From an uncultured Muribaculaceae bacterium (GTDB taxonomy: Bacteria > Bacteroidota > Bacteroidia > Bacteroidales > Muribaculaceae), in assembly GCA_910579185.1 (NCBI GenBank), contig CAJTTG010000001.1, positions 124,001-188,000 on the forward strand: DNA of 64,000 bases, given 5' to 3'. Both the position numbers and the translations under genes were made by a program. The notes under the pieces were generated by a model. It was not told the origin of the DNA. It did no database searches and saw nothing but the letters and a program-made list of their open reading frames with translations. This document shows, piece by piece, positions 27,306-35,571 of the stretch (its first letter is position 1; every line of letters starts with the position of its first letter).

Positions 27306-28916
27306 TTAATACAGACGTTCACGTGCGGCGATGACTTTTTCGTCGGTGATGTAGTCATCGTAGTCCATCATTTTGTCAATGATGCCGCCGGGGGTAAGCT
27401 CGATTATTCGGTTGCAGACGGTCTGGATAAATTCGTGGTCGTGCGACGACAACAGGATATTTCCCTTGAAATTTTGCAGGGTGTTGTTGAATGCCTGGAT
27501 TGATTCAAGGTCGAGATGGTTGGTCGGGGAGTCCAGCACCATTGTGTTGGCATCGCGGAGCATCATACGTGCGATCATACAGCGCATTTTTTCACCACCG
27601 GAAAGCACTGATGCTTTCTTGAGAACCTCTTCTCCGGAGAAAAGCATCTTTCCGAGGAATCCCTTCAGATATATCTCGCTCGAGTCATTGCTGAACTGAC
27701 AGAGCCAGTCAACGAGGTTGAGATCTGTGTTGAAGAATGCCGAGTTGTCGAGTGGCAGATAAGCGGTTGTGATTGTCTGTCCCCAGTCGAAGGAGCCTTC
27801 GTCGGCCTTGCGGTTGCCGGTGATAATCTCAAAGAGTGCGGTCATTGCACGTGGATCGCGGCTCAGGAACGCAACTTTGTCGCCTTTTTCTATTTGGAAA
27901 TTGACATCTTTGAAAAGTAACTCTCCATCAACGCTCGCTGTCAGACCATGTACCTCCAGGATTTTGTTGCCCGGTTCTCGCTGTGGGGTGAAAATAATAC
28001 CCGGATACCGGCGTGATGAAGGCTGGATCTCTTCCACGTTGAGTTTCTCAAGCATTTTCTTGCGCGAGGTGGTCTGTTTTGATTTTGCTACGTTGGCACT
28101 GAATCGCTGGATGAATTCCAACAATTCCTTGCGCTTTTCCTCGGCTTTCTTGTTTTGCTGTTGCTGCTGGCGCAGAGCAAGCTGGCTCGACTCATACCAG
28201 AAGCTGTAGTTTCCGGCAAACAGCGACACCTTATTATAGTCAATGTCCAGTGTGTGGGTCGACACGGCATCAAGGAAGTGACGGTCGTGGCTCACAACAA
28301 GCACAGTGTTCTCAAAGTTTGAAAGATAGTTTTCAAGCCATGCCACAGTCTCAAGGTCAAGGTCGTTGGTGGGCTCGTCGAGCAGAAGGTTATCGGGATT
28401 ACCGAATAGGGCTTTGGCCAGAAGGACGCGCACTTTTTCGTTACCGCTGAGGTCTTTCATCAGTTGATAGTGCTTGTCCTCTTTAATACCGAGGCCGCTC
28501 AGAAGGGCTGCTGCATCACTTTCTGCATTCCATCCCTCCAGTTCCGCGAAACGCTCTTCAAGCTCCGATGCACGGATGCCATCTGCGTCAGTGAAATCCT
28601 CTTTGGCATAGATGGCGTTTTTCTCCTGCATTATATCCCAAAGCACGGTGTGTCCCTGCAAAACGGTGTCCATCACGGTGAAATCGTCAAACTTGAAGTG
28701 ATCCTGTTCGAGTACACTCATGCGTTCGCCGGGACCTTGTGTCACATTGCCGTGGGTAGGGGAGAGCTGTCCGCTGAGTATGCGCATAAGGGTTGATTTG
28801 CCTGCACCGTTCGCTCCGATAATGCCGTAGCAGTTGCCGGGAGTGAATTTCATGTTGACATCCTGAAACAGGACGCGTTTACCAAACTGTATGCCGAGAT
28901 TGTTAACCGATATCAT
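27306..28916 (-). CDS. ABC-F ATPase, YbiT-like, with degenerate second ATPase site
   Basis: A soluble 536-residue ABC-F protein, a family that works on the ribosome. NBD1 is intact: GANGAGKST (34-42) and LLLDEPTNDLD with Glu181. The linker (about 245-300) is a charged coiled coil. NBD2 lacks a recognisable Walker A (LSRDPRAM at 351-358 replaces GxxGxGKS/T) and has Ser463 in place of the catalytic Glu (LDSPTNH). NBD2 still keeps the signature LSGGEKMRC. It could therefore hydrolyse ATP at one site only. An antibiotic-resistance role is not supported. Confidence 0.9.
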   Translation of the reverse strand: MISVNNLGIQFGKRVLFQDVNMKFTPGNCYGIIGANGAGKSTLMRILSGQLSPTHGNVTQGPGERMSVLEQDHFKFDDFTVMDTVLQGHTVLWDIMQEKNAIYAKEDFTDADGIRASELEERFAELEGWNAESDAAALLSGLGIKEDKHYQLMKDLSGNEKVRVLLAKALFGNPDNLLLDEPTNDLDLETVAWLENYLSNFENTVLVVSHDRHFLDAVSTHTLDIDYNKVSLFAGNYSFWYESSQLALRQQQQQNKKAEEKRKELLEFIQRFSANVAKSKQTTSRKKMLEKLNVEEIQPSSRRYPGIIFTPQREPGNKILEVHGLTASVDGELLFKDVNFQIEKGDKVAFLSRDPRAMTALFEIITGNRKADEGSFDWGQTITTAYLPLDNSAFFNTDLNLVDWLCQFSNDSSEIYLKGFLGKMLFSGEEVLKKASVLSGGEKMRCMIARMMLRDANTMVLDSPTNHLDLESIQAFNNTLQNFKGNILLSSHDHEFIQTVCNRIIELTPGGIIDKMMDYDDYITDEKVIAARERLY

Positions 28917-28949
28917 GTTCTGTTCTTATCTTTTATTGATTTGCGGCTG

Positions 28950-28957
28950 CAAAGTTA
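28950..28957 (-). promoter_or_regulatory. ABC-F promoter, -7 box TAACTTTG (minus strand)
   Basis: The minus strand reads TAACTTTG here with TTTG 19 bp upstream, a good Bacteroidota promoter; the ATG is about 34 bp downstream. Confidence 0.6.
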
Positions 28958-29098
28958 CGATTTTTCCGTGTAATATCAAACCTGCTGTTCTTTTGACTTT
29001 ACATCTGCCGGAGGTCTTCCGGTGGCATTTGCTCGACTTTGTTTGTAGAAAAGATGGAAAAATATATGCTGAAAGTTGCCTGATTTGGATAAAATGTT

Positions 29099-29106
29099 TA
29101 AATTTG
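29099..29106 (+). promoter_or_regulatory. rpmH promoter, -7 box TAAATTTG
   Basis: TAAATTTG with TTG at 29076-29078 gives 20-bp spacing, and a 45-nt leader before rpmH. Confidence 0.65.
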
Positions 29107-29151
29107 CACTCCGAATTGTGAATAATCAAAACGAAAAATTAAGATACGGCA

Positions 29152-29307
29152 ATGAAAAGAACATTTCAACCTTCTAACAGAAAGAGAGTTAACAAGCATG
29201 GTTTCCGCGAAAGAATGTCCACAGCTGACGGACGTAAGGTTCTCGCACGTCGTCGCGCTAAAGGTCGCGCTCGTCTCACAGTGAGCTGCTCTATCGCCGG
29301 CAAGTAA
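29152..29307 (+). CDS. rpmH: large ribosomal subunit protein bL34
   Basis: A 51-residue, strongly basic ribosomal protein. It starts MKRTFQPSNRKRVNKHGFRE and includes the KVLARRRAKGRARLTVS segment, which are diagnostic of bL34. It has its own promoter and is followed by a hairpin terminator. The rnpA and dnaA neighbours found in many other phyla are absent here. Confidence 0.97.
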   Translation: MKRTFQPSNRKRVNKHGFRERMSTADGRKVLARRRAKGRARLTVSCSIAGK

Positions 29308-29333
29308 TTAGCCGCATCGCTTTTACATTCTAC

Positions 29334-29376
29334 AATCGGACTGCATTTGCCTTCTTTTGGCTGTTGCAGTCCGATT
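29334..29376 (+). terminator. rpmH terminator
   Basis: A 12-bp perfect stem (29334-29345 with 29365-29376) is followed by TGTTTTG. Confidence 0.75.
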
Positions 29377-29397
29377 TGTTTTGCCCGAATGCCAAAA

Positions 29398-29441
29398 AAA
29401 CTGATGGAGAAGCCTCTTGAAAGTAGCTTCTCCGTCAGTTT
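29398..29441 (-). terminator. terminator of the aminotransferase-UDP-glucose dehydrogenase operon
   Basis: A 14-bp stem with one G-T pair (29400-29413 with 29426-29439) has a run of seven A on the plus strand at its left side, i.e. a T-run on the minus strand. Confidence 0.75.
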
Positions 29442-29461
29442 GCGTGTAATCGGATTTAGTG

Positions 29462-30598
29462 TCAGATCAATTTTCGTATCTCATTGATCACGCGCTCTAT
29501 CTGATCATCTCTCAGCGATGAGCCGGATGGCAGGCAGAGACCGCGGTCAAAAAGATCCTCCCCGACATTGGAGCCGTAGTACGGGGCATTGGCAAACACC
29601 GGTTGCATGTGCATAGGCCGCCATAATAGGCGCGTCTCAATCTTCTGTTCAGCCAGTTTGATGCGCAGCTCATCGGGTGTCATCCTGCACGTCCGGTCAA
29701 GCCGGATTGTTGTGAGCCAGAAGTTGGAATTATAATCTGCCGAAGGGTTGTTCTGTACCTCAATGCCACATTTGCCGGATAAAGCCGATTCATAGAGCCC
29801 ATGGATTTCACGTCGGCGACCAATGCGTTGGTCTATTGTTTCCATCTGGCCGCATCCTATTCCGGCACTGATATTTGAAAGACGATAGTTATAGCCTATC
29901 ACCTCATGATAATAATATGGTCTGTTCTCTCTGGCCTGGGTGGCAAGAAATTTCACTCTTGCCGCCGCTTCCTTGTCCGGGCAGATCAATGCGCCTCCGC
30001 CGGAGGTTGTGATCATTTTATTGCCGTTGAACGAAAGGATGCCATAGTCTCCCCACAGACCGCATTTCCGGCCTTTGTACTCCGAGCCCATGGCTTCGGC
30101 AGAGTCTTCAAGCAATGGAATTTCATAGTGATCAGCTATTTCTCGTATCCGCTCAAGCTGTGCCGGCATACCGTAAAGATCCACTATGACTATCGCTTTA
30201 GGTTTCCGTCCGGTCTCTTTCATGCGCGATTCGATCGCTTCAACAAGTAGATCCGGCGACATGTTATAGGTTGTCGGTTCGCTGTCCACGAACACGGGCT
30301 GTGCTCCTTGATAACAGATCGGATTTGCGCTGGCGGAGAATGTCATGGATTGACAGATAACCTCGTCGCCCTTTCCCACACCAAGCATCACAAGACCAAG
30401 ATGGATGGCCGCTGTGCCGGCACTCAGAGCCACAACCGGGCGGTCGGTGCCTAAAAATGTCTGTAGGCGTTTTTCGAATTCGTCCACATTTGGGCCCAGT
30501 GGCACGAACCAGTCGTCACGGTAGGCTTCTTCGATCCATTTCATCTCGTTGCCGCTTTTGCATGGAAGCGACAGCTTGATCCATTCTTCTTTTTCCAT
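29462..30598 (-). CDS. DegT/DnrJ/EryC1 sugar aminotransferase
   Basis: A PLP-dependent aminotransferase of 378 residues acting on nucleotide-activated keto-sugars for capsule or glycan synthesis. The fold-type-I landmarks are VVALSAGTAAIHLGL, LLEDSAEAMGSEYKG and the PLP lysine in LSFNGNKMITTSGGG. It follows UDP-glucose dehydrogenase by 5 bp and should be co-expressed with it. The sugar product cannot be named; PglE-like UDP-amino-sugar formation is one option. Confidence 0.88.
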   Translation of the reverse strand: MEKEEWIKLSLPCKSGNEMKWIEEAYRDDWFVPLGPNVDEFEKRLQTFLGTDRPVVALSAGTAAIHLGLVMLGVGKGDEVICQSMTFSASANPICYQGAQPVFVDSEPTTYNMSPDLLVEAIESRMKETGRKPKAIVIVDLYGMPAQLERIREIADHYEIPLLEDSAEAMGSEYKGRKCGLWGDYGILSFNGNKMITTSGGGALICPDKEAAARVKFLATQARENRPYYYHEVIGYNYRLSNISAGIGCGQMETIDQRIGRRREIHGLYESALSGKCGIEVQNNPSADYNSNFWLTTIRLDRTCRMTPDELRIKLAEQKIETRLLWRPMHMQPVFANAPYYGSNVGEDLFDRGLCLPSGSSLRDDQIERVINEIRKLI

Positions 30599-30603
30599 AT
30601 CGT

Positions 30604-31914
30604 TTATTTTCCGATGCAGCGGTAACGCAGCCCCTCATCGGCCAGTTCCTCCGCAATATAAATGTTTCGTCCGTCAATCACCAGATCTCCGCGCATGGCT
30701 TTGCTGACAACCGCCCACGATGGCATGCGGAATTGTTTCCACTCTGTTAGCAGCGCGAGAGCGTCGGCTTCATTTACGGCATCATACATGTCGCGTGCAT
30801 ATTTCACACTCTCTCCAAGTCGGCGGCGGCATTCATCCATTGCAACCGGATCATAGACAACGACCTCCGCTCCGCAATCAAGCAGTTTCTCAATGACAAC
30901 GAGCGATGGTGCTTCGCGCATGTCGTCGGTCTCTGGTTTGAACGCCAGCCCCCATAAAGCCACGCGTTTCCCGTTAAGTTCGCCCAATTCATCACGGAGC
31001 TTGCTGAAAACAACGCTTTTCTGAGCCTCGTTGACCGCCTCCACAGCCTCTATGATCCGCATCCTATAGCCGTTGTCACGACCGGTTCGGGCAAGAGCCT
31101 TCACGTCCTTAGGGAAACAGCTGCCGCCGTAGCCGCATCCTGGATAGAGAAATTTTGTGCCGATACGGGCATCGGAGCCGATACCCTTGCGTACCATGTT
31201 GACATCCGCCCCGACGAGCTCGCAGAGATTGGCAATGTCGTTCATGAATGATATTCTGGTGGCAAGCATCGAATTGGCGGCATATTTGGTCATTTCGGCC
31301 GATGCTATATCCATGAAGATAACGCGGAAGTTGTTGAGCAGGAACGGGCGATAGAGCCGTTCCATCACTTTCCGTGCGCGCTGGGAATCGGTGCCGATCA
31401 CAACGCGGTCAGGCGACATAAAGTCTTTTATCGCAGCTCCTTCCTTGAGAAACTCCGGGTTGGATGCCACTTCGAAATCAATTTCGGATCCACGGGCTTT
31501 CAGCTCGGCAGATATTTCATCGCTGACAATTCTGGATGTCCCGACTGGAACAGTGCTTTTTGTGACGAATATAGTGTAGCGGTTGATCAGTCTGCCGAAC
31601 TGACGGGCTACGGATCTGACATATTTCAGATCTGCGCTTCCGTCTTCATCGGGGGGAGTGCCGACCGCGCAGAACACCACTTCAACTTGATCTATGCATT
31701 CGGCCAGATCTGTCGTGAAATGCAGCCTTCCGGCGGCTGTGTTGCGTTTCACAAGGTCGTCGAGCCCGGGTTCATATATCGGTATCTTGCCGGAGGTCAG
31801 GTTGTTTATCTTGGTTGCATCTACGTCTACACAAGTCACGTCTATGCCTACCTCGGCAAAACATGCTCCGGAAACGAGCCCTACATATCCGGTTCCTACT
31901 ATCGCTATTTTCAT
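30604..31914 (-). CDS. ugd: UDP-glucose 6-dehydrogenase
   Basis: It oxidises UDP-glucose to UDP-glucuronate using NAD+, for capsule or exopolysaccharide precursors. The 436 residues begin with the Rossmann motif IAIVGTGYVGLVSGACFAE and contain the catalytic-cysteine block GYGGSCFPKDVKAL and the KPETDDMREAPSL segment. First gene of a two-gene operon with the DegT aminotransferase. Confidence 0.94.
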   Translation of the reverse strand: MKIAIVGTGYVGLVSGACFAEVGIDVTCVDVDATKINNLTSGKIPIYEPGLDDLVKRNTAAGRLHFTTDLAECIDQVEVVFCAVGTPPDEDGSADLKYVRSVARQFGRLINRYTIFVTKSTVPVGTSRIVSDEISAELKARGSEIDFEVASNPEFLKEGAAIKDFMSPDRVVIGTDSQRARKVMERLYRPFLLNNFRVIFMDIASAEMTKYAANSMLATRISFMNDIANLCELVGADVNMVRKGIGSDARIGTKFLYPGCGYGGSCFPKDVKALARTGRDNGYRMRIIEAVEAVNEAQKSVVFSKLRDELGELNGKRVALWGLAFKPETDDMREAPSLVVIEKLLDCGAEVVVYDPVAMDECRRRLGESVKYARDMYDAVNEADALALLTEWKQFRMPSWAVVSKAMRGDLVIDGRNIYIAEELADEGLRYRCIGK

Positions 31915-31933
31915 ATTCTCTTGATTTCAGTGG

Positions 31934-31941
31934 CAAAATTA
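31934..31941 (-). promoter_or_regulatory. ugd promoter, -7 box TAATTTTG (minus strand)
   Basis: The minus strand reads TAATTTTG 20 bp before the ugd start codon, an exact -7 consensus match. Confidence 0.55.
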
Positions 31942-32012
31942 GCTAATTTCGGACACGTTGTTATAATTTAAGCTCCTTTTTTTCGTTATCTTTACATTGA
32001 ACCGGAATAATA

Positions 32013-34412
32013 ATGCTGTTTAAAAGAGTACTTACGCTGTTTTTGTCGCTCTCGGCCATCTGTGTGGCCGTGGGAGCTAACGTCAATATACGTGGTCGGG
32101 TGGTCGACGATACTAATGAACCTGTTGTAGCTGCTTCTGTCAAGGTTGCCGGAACCGCTACCGGAACTACAACCAATACCGAGGGTAACTACAAACTGTC
32201 GGTTGCTGCTCGCGACACCCTGGTACTCGTTTTCAGCTGCATTGGCTTTGAGGAAGTGCGTCGTCCGCTGATCGGCGCGTCCGGTGATCTGACAATAAAT
32301 GTGCGTCTGCGTCAGAAGACAAAGGAGCTTAGCGGTGTGGAAGTGACCGATATACGTCGGCAGACAACAACTATGCAGACTCTTTCATCTGACACCTATC
32401 GCACATCGCCCGATGCGACCGGCGGTTCGGTCGAGGCTGTAATTGCCACAATGGCCGGTGTGAGTTCATCCAATGAACTGTCTTCGCAATATTCTGTCCG
32501 TGGTGGCACATACGATGAAAACAGTGTCTACATCAATGGCATAGAGGTCTATCGTCCGCAGCTGGTCTCTTCCGGTCAGCAGGAGGGCTTGTCGATCATC
32601 AATCCCGATCTTGTCGGGGCTGTAGGGTTCTCAACGGGTGGTTTCCCTGCGGAGTATGCCGATAAGATGTCCTCGGCTCTCGATATCACTTATCGTCAGC
32701 CTGAAGCGTTTGAAGGCTCCTTGGCATTGAGTCTCATGGGCGGAAGTCTCGCTCTCGGGCAAAGTTCGGGTAGCTTCTCGCAACTCCATGGCGTCAGGTA
32801 CAAAAAGAACAATTCCCTGCTAAGCTCAATGGAAACAAAAGGCGAGTACGATCCGTCGTTTTTTGACTATCAGACCAATCTGAATCTCCGTCTCGGCGAA
32901 AAATGGCGCATGTCTCTGCTTGGCAACATTGCAGTCAACCGATATAATTTCACCCCTACCAACCGAACCACTACCTTTGGCACGGCCAACGATGCAAAGC
33001 AGTTCACGGTCTATTTCGATGGCCATGAGAAAGATCGGTTCGAGACCTTCTTCGGCGCATATACTCTTGGTTATAGCCCCTCTAAATCCACGGATCTGTC
33101 ATTGATCTTTTCCGGCTTCCTGACCAATGAGCTTGTAACCTATGATATTTCCGGTGAGTATTGGCTCGATCAGGCTGGCGATGGCTCTGTCGGTGGCGAA
33201 CTTGGTGTTGGCCGTTATCACGAGCATGCCCGGAATCGTCTGAAATCAACTGTGTTTGACATGTCGCTGAAAGGAGAGTCGCGCATTCGCCGTCACACAC
33301 TCGGTTATGGGTTGACGCTGAAACATGAATCTATCATGGAACGTTCGCGTGAATGGGAACGTCGCGATTCTGCCGGCTATTCGCTGCCGTTCGATCCCGA
33401 TGCTTTGAAAGTTGTTTATAATCTTGCATCGAGCCACGATATTTCATCCACTCGCTTCAGCGCGTTCATTCAGGATAATTTCCGCTTCAATTCCTCTGCC
33501 GGATATTTCAATATCAATGGAGGCATACGTCTTTCCTATTGGTCTTTCAACAAAGAGTTCCTTGTCAGTCCCCGTTTGAGCATCGGCTTTGTCCCCGAAC
33601 GAAACAATCGCTGGACATTCCGCTTTGCCACCGGTTTGTATTATCAGGCTCCATTTTATAAGGAATTCCGTCTTGAACAGACCGATGATTATGGCAACAC
33701 CATTGTTGCGCTGAATTCAGATATCAAGTCGCAGCGTAGCTTGCAGTTCATCCTTGGATCGGACTACACTTTCCGCGCCATGGGGCGTCCCTTTAAGTTC
33801 TCTGCCGAAGCATACTACAAGGCACTTTCCAACCTCGTTCCCTATGAGATTGACAATTTGAAACTTGTCTATTCCGGAAAAAACGAGTCTGACGGATCTG
33901 TGATGGGGCTCGACCTTAAATTGTTCGGGCAGTTTGTCCCCGGAAGCGATTCGTGGATCAGTGCCTCGCTTATGAAAACGGAAGAAAATCTGCGTGGAGT
34001 CAAGGTGCCGCGACCCAACGACCGCCGGTATGGGTTCGCGCTCTATTTCACAGACTATTTCCCCAAGATTCCGAAATTGAAATTCTCCCTACGCGGAATC
34101 TTCAACGATGGTCTGCCGGCAACTGCGCCACGTTCCACACGTGATAAGGGCTATTTCCGTACTCCAGCCTATAAGCGTGTCGATGTAGGATTGCAATACG
34201 GTTTGCTTACGCCGCTCAAAGATGGTGAGAGTCGCGAAGGCTTCCTGCGCCATTTCAAGAGTATATGGCTCGGCTTCGATGTGTTCAACCTCTTCGATAT
34301 CTCCAACGTCAGCTCCTACTATTGGGTCACCGATGTGAACCGGATCCAGTATGCTGTCCCCAATTACCTGACCCGTCGCCAATTCAACGTCCGCCTCACC
34401 ATCGACTTCTGA
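32013..34412 (+). CDS. TonB-dependent receptor with carboxypeptidase-like regulatory domain
   Basis: An outer-membrane active transporter of 799 residues. After a signal peptide it has a carboxypeptidase-regulatory-like domain (about 25-110, with RGRVVDDTNEPVVAASVKV), a plug domain (SSNELSSQYSVRGGTYDEN) and a 22-strand-type barrel ending in aromatic-rich strands (FNVRLTIDF). No SusD partner follows, so it is not a SusC starch-type transporter; the ligand is unknown. A near-consensus -7 box, TATCTTTA, lies at 31987-31994. Confidence 0.88.
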   Translation: MLFKRVLTLFLSLSAICVAVGANVNIRGRVVDDTNEPVVAASVKVAGTATGTTTNTEGNYKLSVAARDTLVLVFSCIGFEEVRRPLIGASGDLTINVRLRQKTKELSGVEVTDIRRQTTTMQTLSSDTYRTSPDATGGSVEAVIATMAGVSSSNELSSQYSVRGGTYDENSVYINGIEVYRPQLVSSGQQEGLSIINPDLVGAVGFSTGGFPAEYADKMSSALDITYRQPEAFEGSLALSLMGGSLALGQSSGSFSQLHGVRYKKNNSLLSSMETKGEYDPSFFDYQTNLNLRLGEKWRMSLLGNIAVNRYNFTPTNRTTTFGTANDAKQFTVYFDGHEKDRFETFFGAYTLGYSPSKSTDLSLIFSGFLTNELVTYDISGEYWLDQAGDGSVGGELGVGRYHEHARNRLKSTVFDMSLKGESRIRRHTLGYGLTLKHESIMERSREWERRDSAGYSLPFDPDALKVVYNLASSHDISSTRFSAFIQDNFRFNSSAGYFNINGGIRLSYWSFNKEFLVSPRLSIGFVPERNNRWTFRFATGLYYQAPFYKEFRLEQTDDYGNTIVALNSDIKSQRSLQFILGSDYTFRAMGRPFKFSAEAYYKALSNLVPYEIDNLKLVYSGKNESDGSVMGLDLKLFGQFVPGSDSWISASLMKTEENLRGVKVPRPNDRRYGFALYFTDYFPKIPKLKFSLRGIFNDGLPATAPRSTRDKGYFRTPAYKRVDVGLQYGLLTPLKDGESREGFLRHFKSIWLGFDVFNLFDISNVSSYYWVTDVNRIQYAVPNYLTRRQFNVRLTIDF

Positions 34413-34569
34413 TAGACTTTGGATGGTATAATTCTACCAATGCGTGCCGCGTCCGGCTTTGTCATCTCTCGTCGGCATCTTTTCGTTGTAATCCCTTTTC
34501 GGGATTAATCGTGCTAAATCCCCCCATCGCGTTTGATCGACTTTAATTTCGCTTTTAATTTTTACCGAA
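34413..34569. other. intergenic stretch after the TonB receptor
   Basis: No gene is visible. A short AATCCC/GGGATT hairpin near 34490-34506 lacks a following T-run, so it is a weak terminator candidate at best. Confidence 0.4.
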
Positions 34570-34601
34570 TTTTGCAATATTGATTTTTTGTATTAAATTT
34601 G
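34570..34601 (+). promoter_or_regulatory. promoter of the structured ncRNA (TTTTG / TAAATTTG)
   Basis: TTTTG at 34570-34574 and TAAATTTG at 34594-34601 are separated by 19 bp, a strong Bacteroidota promoter. No substantial ORF starts directly downstream; transcription would start around 34606-34608. Confidence 0.7.
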
Positions 34602-34606
34602 TGCCA

Positions 34607-34917
34607 AACTCGTCAGCTCAGAGGGGCGTAATGGCGAGTGGACATTTGATTTAAAGACGTTTACTTAACGTTTTCTTCTGCGTTCAAACTTCGCAACTTT
34701 GATATCCAATCGGAAGAAACGGCAACTGTAGGCGTCCACGGGTGATGTTTTATATTTCCACCTTAAACGTTCGTAATGCGCATTTTGCGTGCTATTGACG
34801 TGGTGTTTTGTATATGCATCCTTGACGTGGGCTGACTGAGTTGCTTATCCTGATTGGTAGGCAATGCGAAGGCCTGAACGCGGGATGAGCTGAAAGTACA
34901 GACTCCCACGTCTTTTT
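34607..34917 (+). ncRNA. structured non-coding RNA, about 310 nt (6S/Bacteroidales-1-like?)
   Basis: The region has no coding potential but has its own promoter and ends in a stem with TTTTTT. Local hairpins are frequent: ACTCG/CGAGT near 34609-34636, ACGTT/AACGT near 34660, TGCG/CGCA near 34680, TTGCTTATC/GGTAGGCAA near 34840-34865. GACGTGGG (34824-34831) pairs with CCCACGTC (34905-34912), right before the T-run. TCAGCTC (34613-34619) can also pair with GAGCTGA (34887-34893), crossing that stem, so a pseudoknot or switch is possible. It lacks tmRNA, RNase P and SRP RNA landmarks. Similarity to 6S RNA or the Bacteroidales-1 motif is a guess. Confidence 0.55.
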
Positions 34918-34971
34918 TATACCCAATTTTGGCCAGTGAGGGGATTCCGTTGGTGCATGATATTTGATTTT

Positions 34972-35211
34972 ATGAGAAAATTTGAAGCACCTATTTTATC
35001 TGCAATGACAGATGTGTCGCTTGTCAAAAATTTTGAGAACAAACGTGTTAAGATAATAAGGGATGATGGCTCTGAATTGGAAGGAGTTATTAAGGATTTT
35101 TTATGCATAAATAATGGATACATCAAAGATCATAATATTTGCAATATGGTATTTGATGACGGTTTAGATTGTCCTATAGATTTAATAAAGTCAATATGCG
35201 TAGTTGAATAA
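34972..35211 (+). CDS. small Sm/SH3-barrel-like protein at the head of the CXXX-peptide locus
   Basis: A 79-residue protein of unrecognised family. Its C-terminal two thirds (VKIIRDDGSELEGVIKDF, later MVFDDG and IDLIKSICVVE) alternate beta strands and turns in a pattern reminiscent of Sm-like or small SH3-type barrels; this is pattern inference only. In-frame ATGs at 34957 and 35005 are other possible starts. Thirty bases before the RiPP precursor, on the same strand and without an obvious separate promoter, it is probably part of that operon. Confidence 0.55.
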   Translation: MRKFEAPILSAMTDVSLVKNFENKRVKIIRDDGSELEGVIKDFLCINNGYIKDHNICNMVFDDGLDCPIDLIKSICVVE

Positions 35212-35240
35212 TGTAAGTATAATTTTTAATTAAATGTTTT

Positions 35241-35555
35241 ATGGAAAACGAGAATTTAGAGTCAAGAAGATCTTTCTTCAAAAAAGCTGCCAAGGCAACA
35301 TTACCGATTCTTGGTGCTATGTTGATTTCGTCAACGCCTCTTTTCGCACAAAAATTGGAATCTGAGTCAGGATCTTGTAATTGGGGCTGTCAGAATAGCT
35401 GTTCCGGTAGTTGTGGAGGTGCTTGTTCTTATTCATGTCAGAACACATGTCGTGGTGATTGTTCCGGAGGATGTAAAGGAGGATGTGGAGGTGCTTGTTC
35501 TTATTCATGTCAGAACACGTGTAAAGGATATTGTACTGGTAGTTCATCATGGTAA
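35241..35555 (+). CDS. CXXX-repeat RiPP precursor with twin-arginine leader
   Basis: A 104-residue precursor peptide. Residues 1-36 form a Tat signal: SRRSFFKKA (8-16) matches S-R-R-x-F-x-K, followed by a hydrophobic stretch and a likely cleavage after PLFA (36). The core then carries 14 cysteines at residues 46, 50, 54 and so on to 98, exactly every fourth position, rich in Gly, Ser and Asn between them, ending in SSSW. This regular Cys-X3 pattern matches the predicted 'CXXX repeat peptide' targets of radical SAM maturases. The core contains an internal 24-residue duplication. It would be modified in the cytoplasm and exported by the adjacent TatAC; both steps are inference. Confidence 0.88.
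   Translation: MENENLESRRSFFKKAAKATLPILGAMLISSTPLFAQKLESESGSCNWGCQNSCSGSCGGACSYSCQNTCRGDCSGGCKGGCGGACSYSCQNTCKGYCTGSSSW
35412..35522 (+). repeat. 39-bp direct repeat within the precursor core
   Basis: Bases 35412-35450 and 35484-35522 are identical except for one position, at a 72-bp period that equals six CXXX units. This indicates recent duplication of a block of the core. Confidence 0.85.
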
Positions 35556-35571
35556 TTATAATAAGTATATT

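Noticed and set aside
27306..28916. Antibiotic-resistance ABC-F (e.g. Msr/Vga type)
   Set aside because: The layout follows the housekeeping YbiT type and the linker is short; no drug-resistance features are visible.
34607..34917. tmRNA, RNase P or SRP RNA
   Set aside because: None of the conserved end, tag-reading-frame or core sequences of those RNAs is present.
35412..35522. CRISPR array
   Set aside because: Only two copies, in a coding frame, with no spacer-like unique segments or cas genes.
35413..35571. N-terminal extension of the radical SAM frame through the precursor core
   Set aside because: It is the +1 shadow of the precursor's Cys-rich repeat; its residues are a repetitive artefact and the precursor stop lies inside it.
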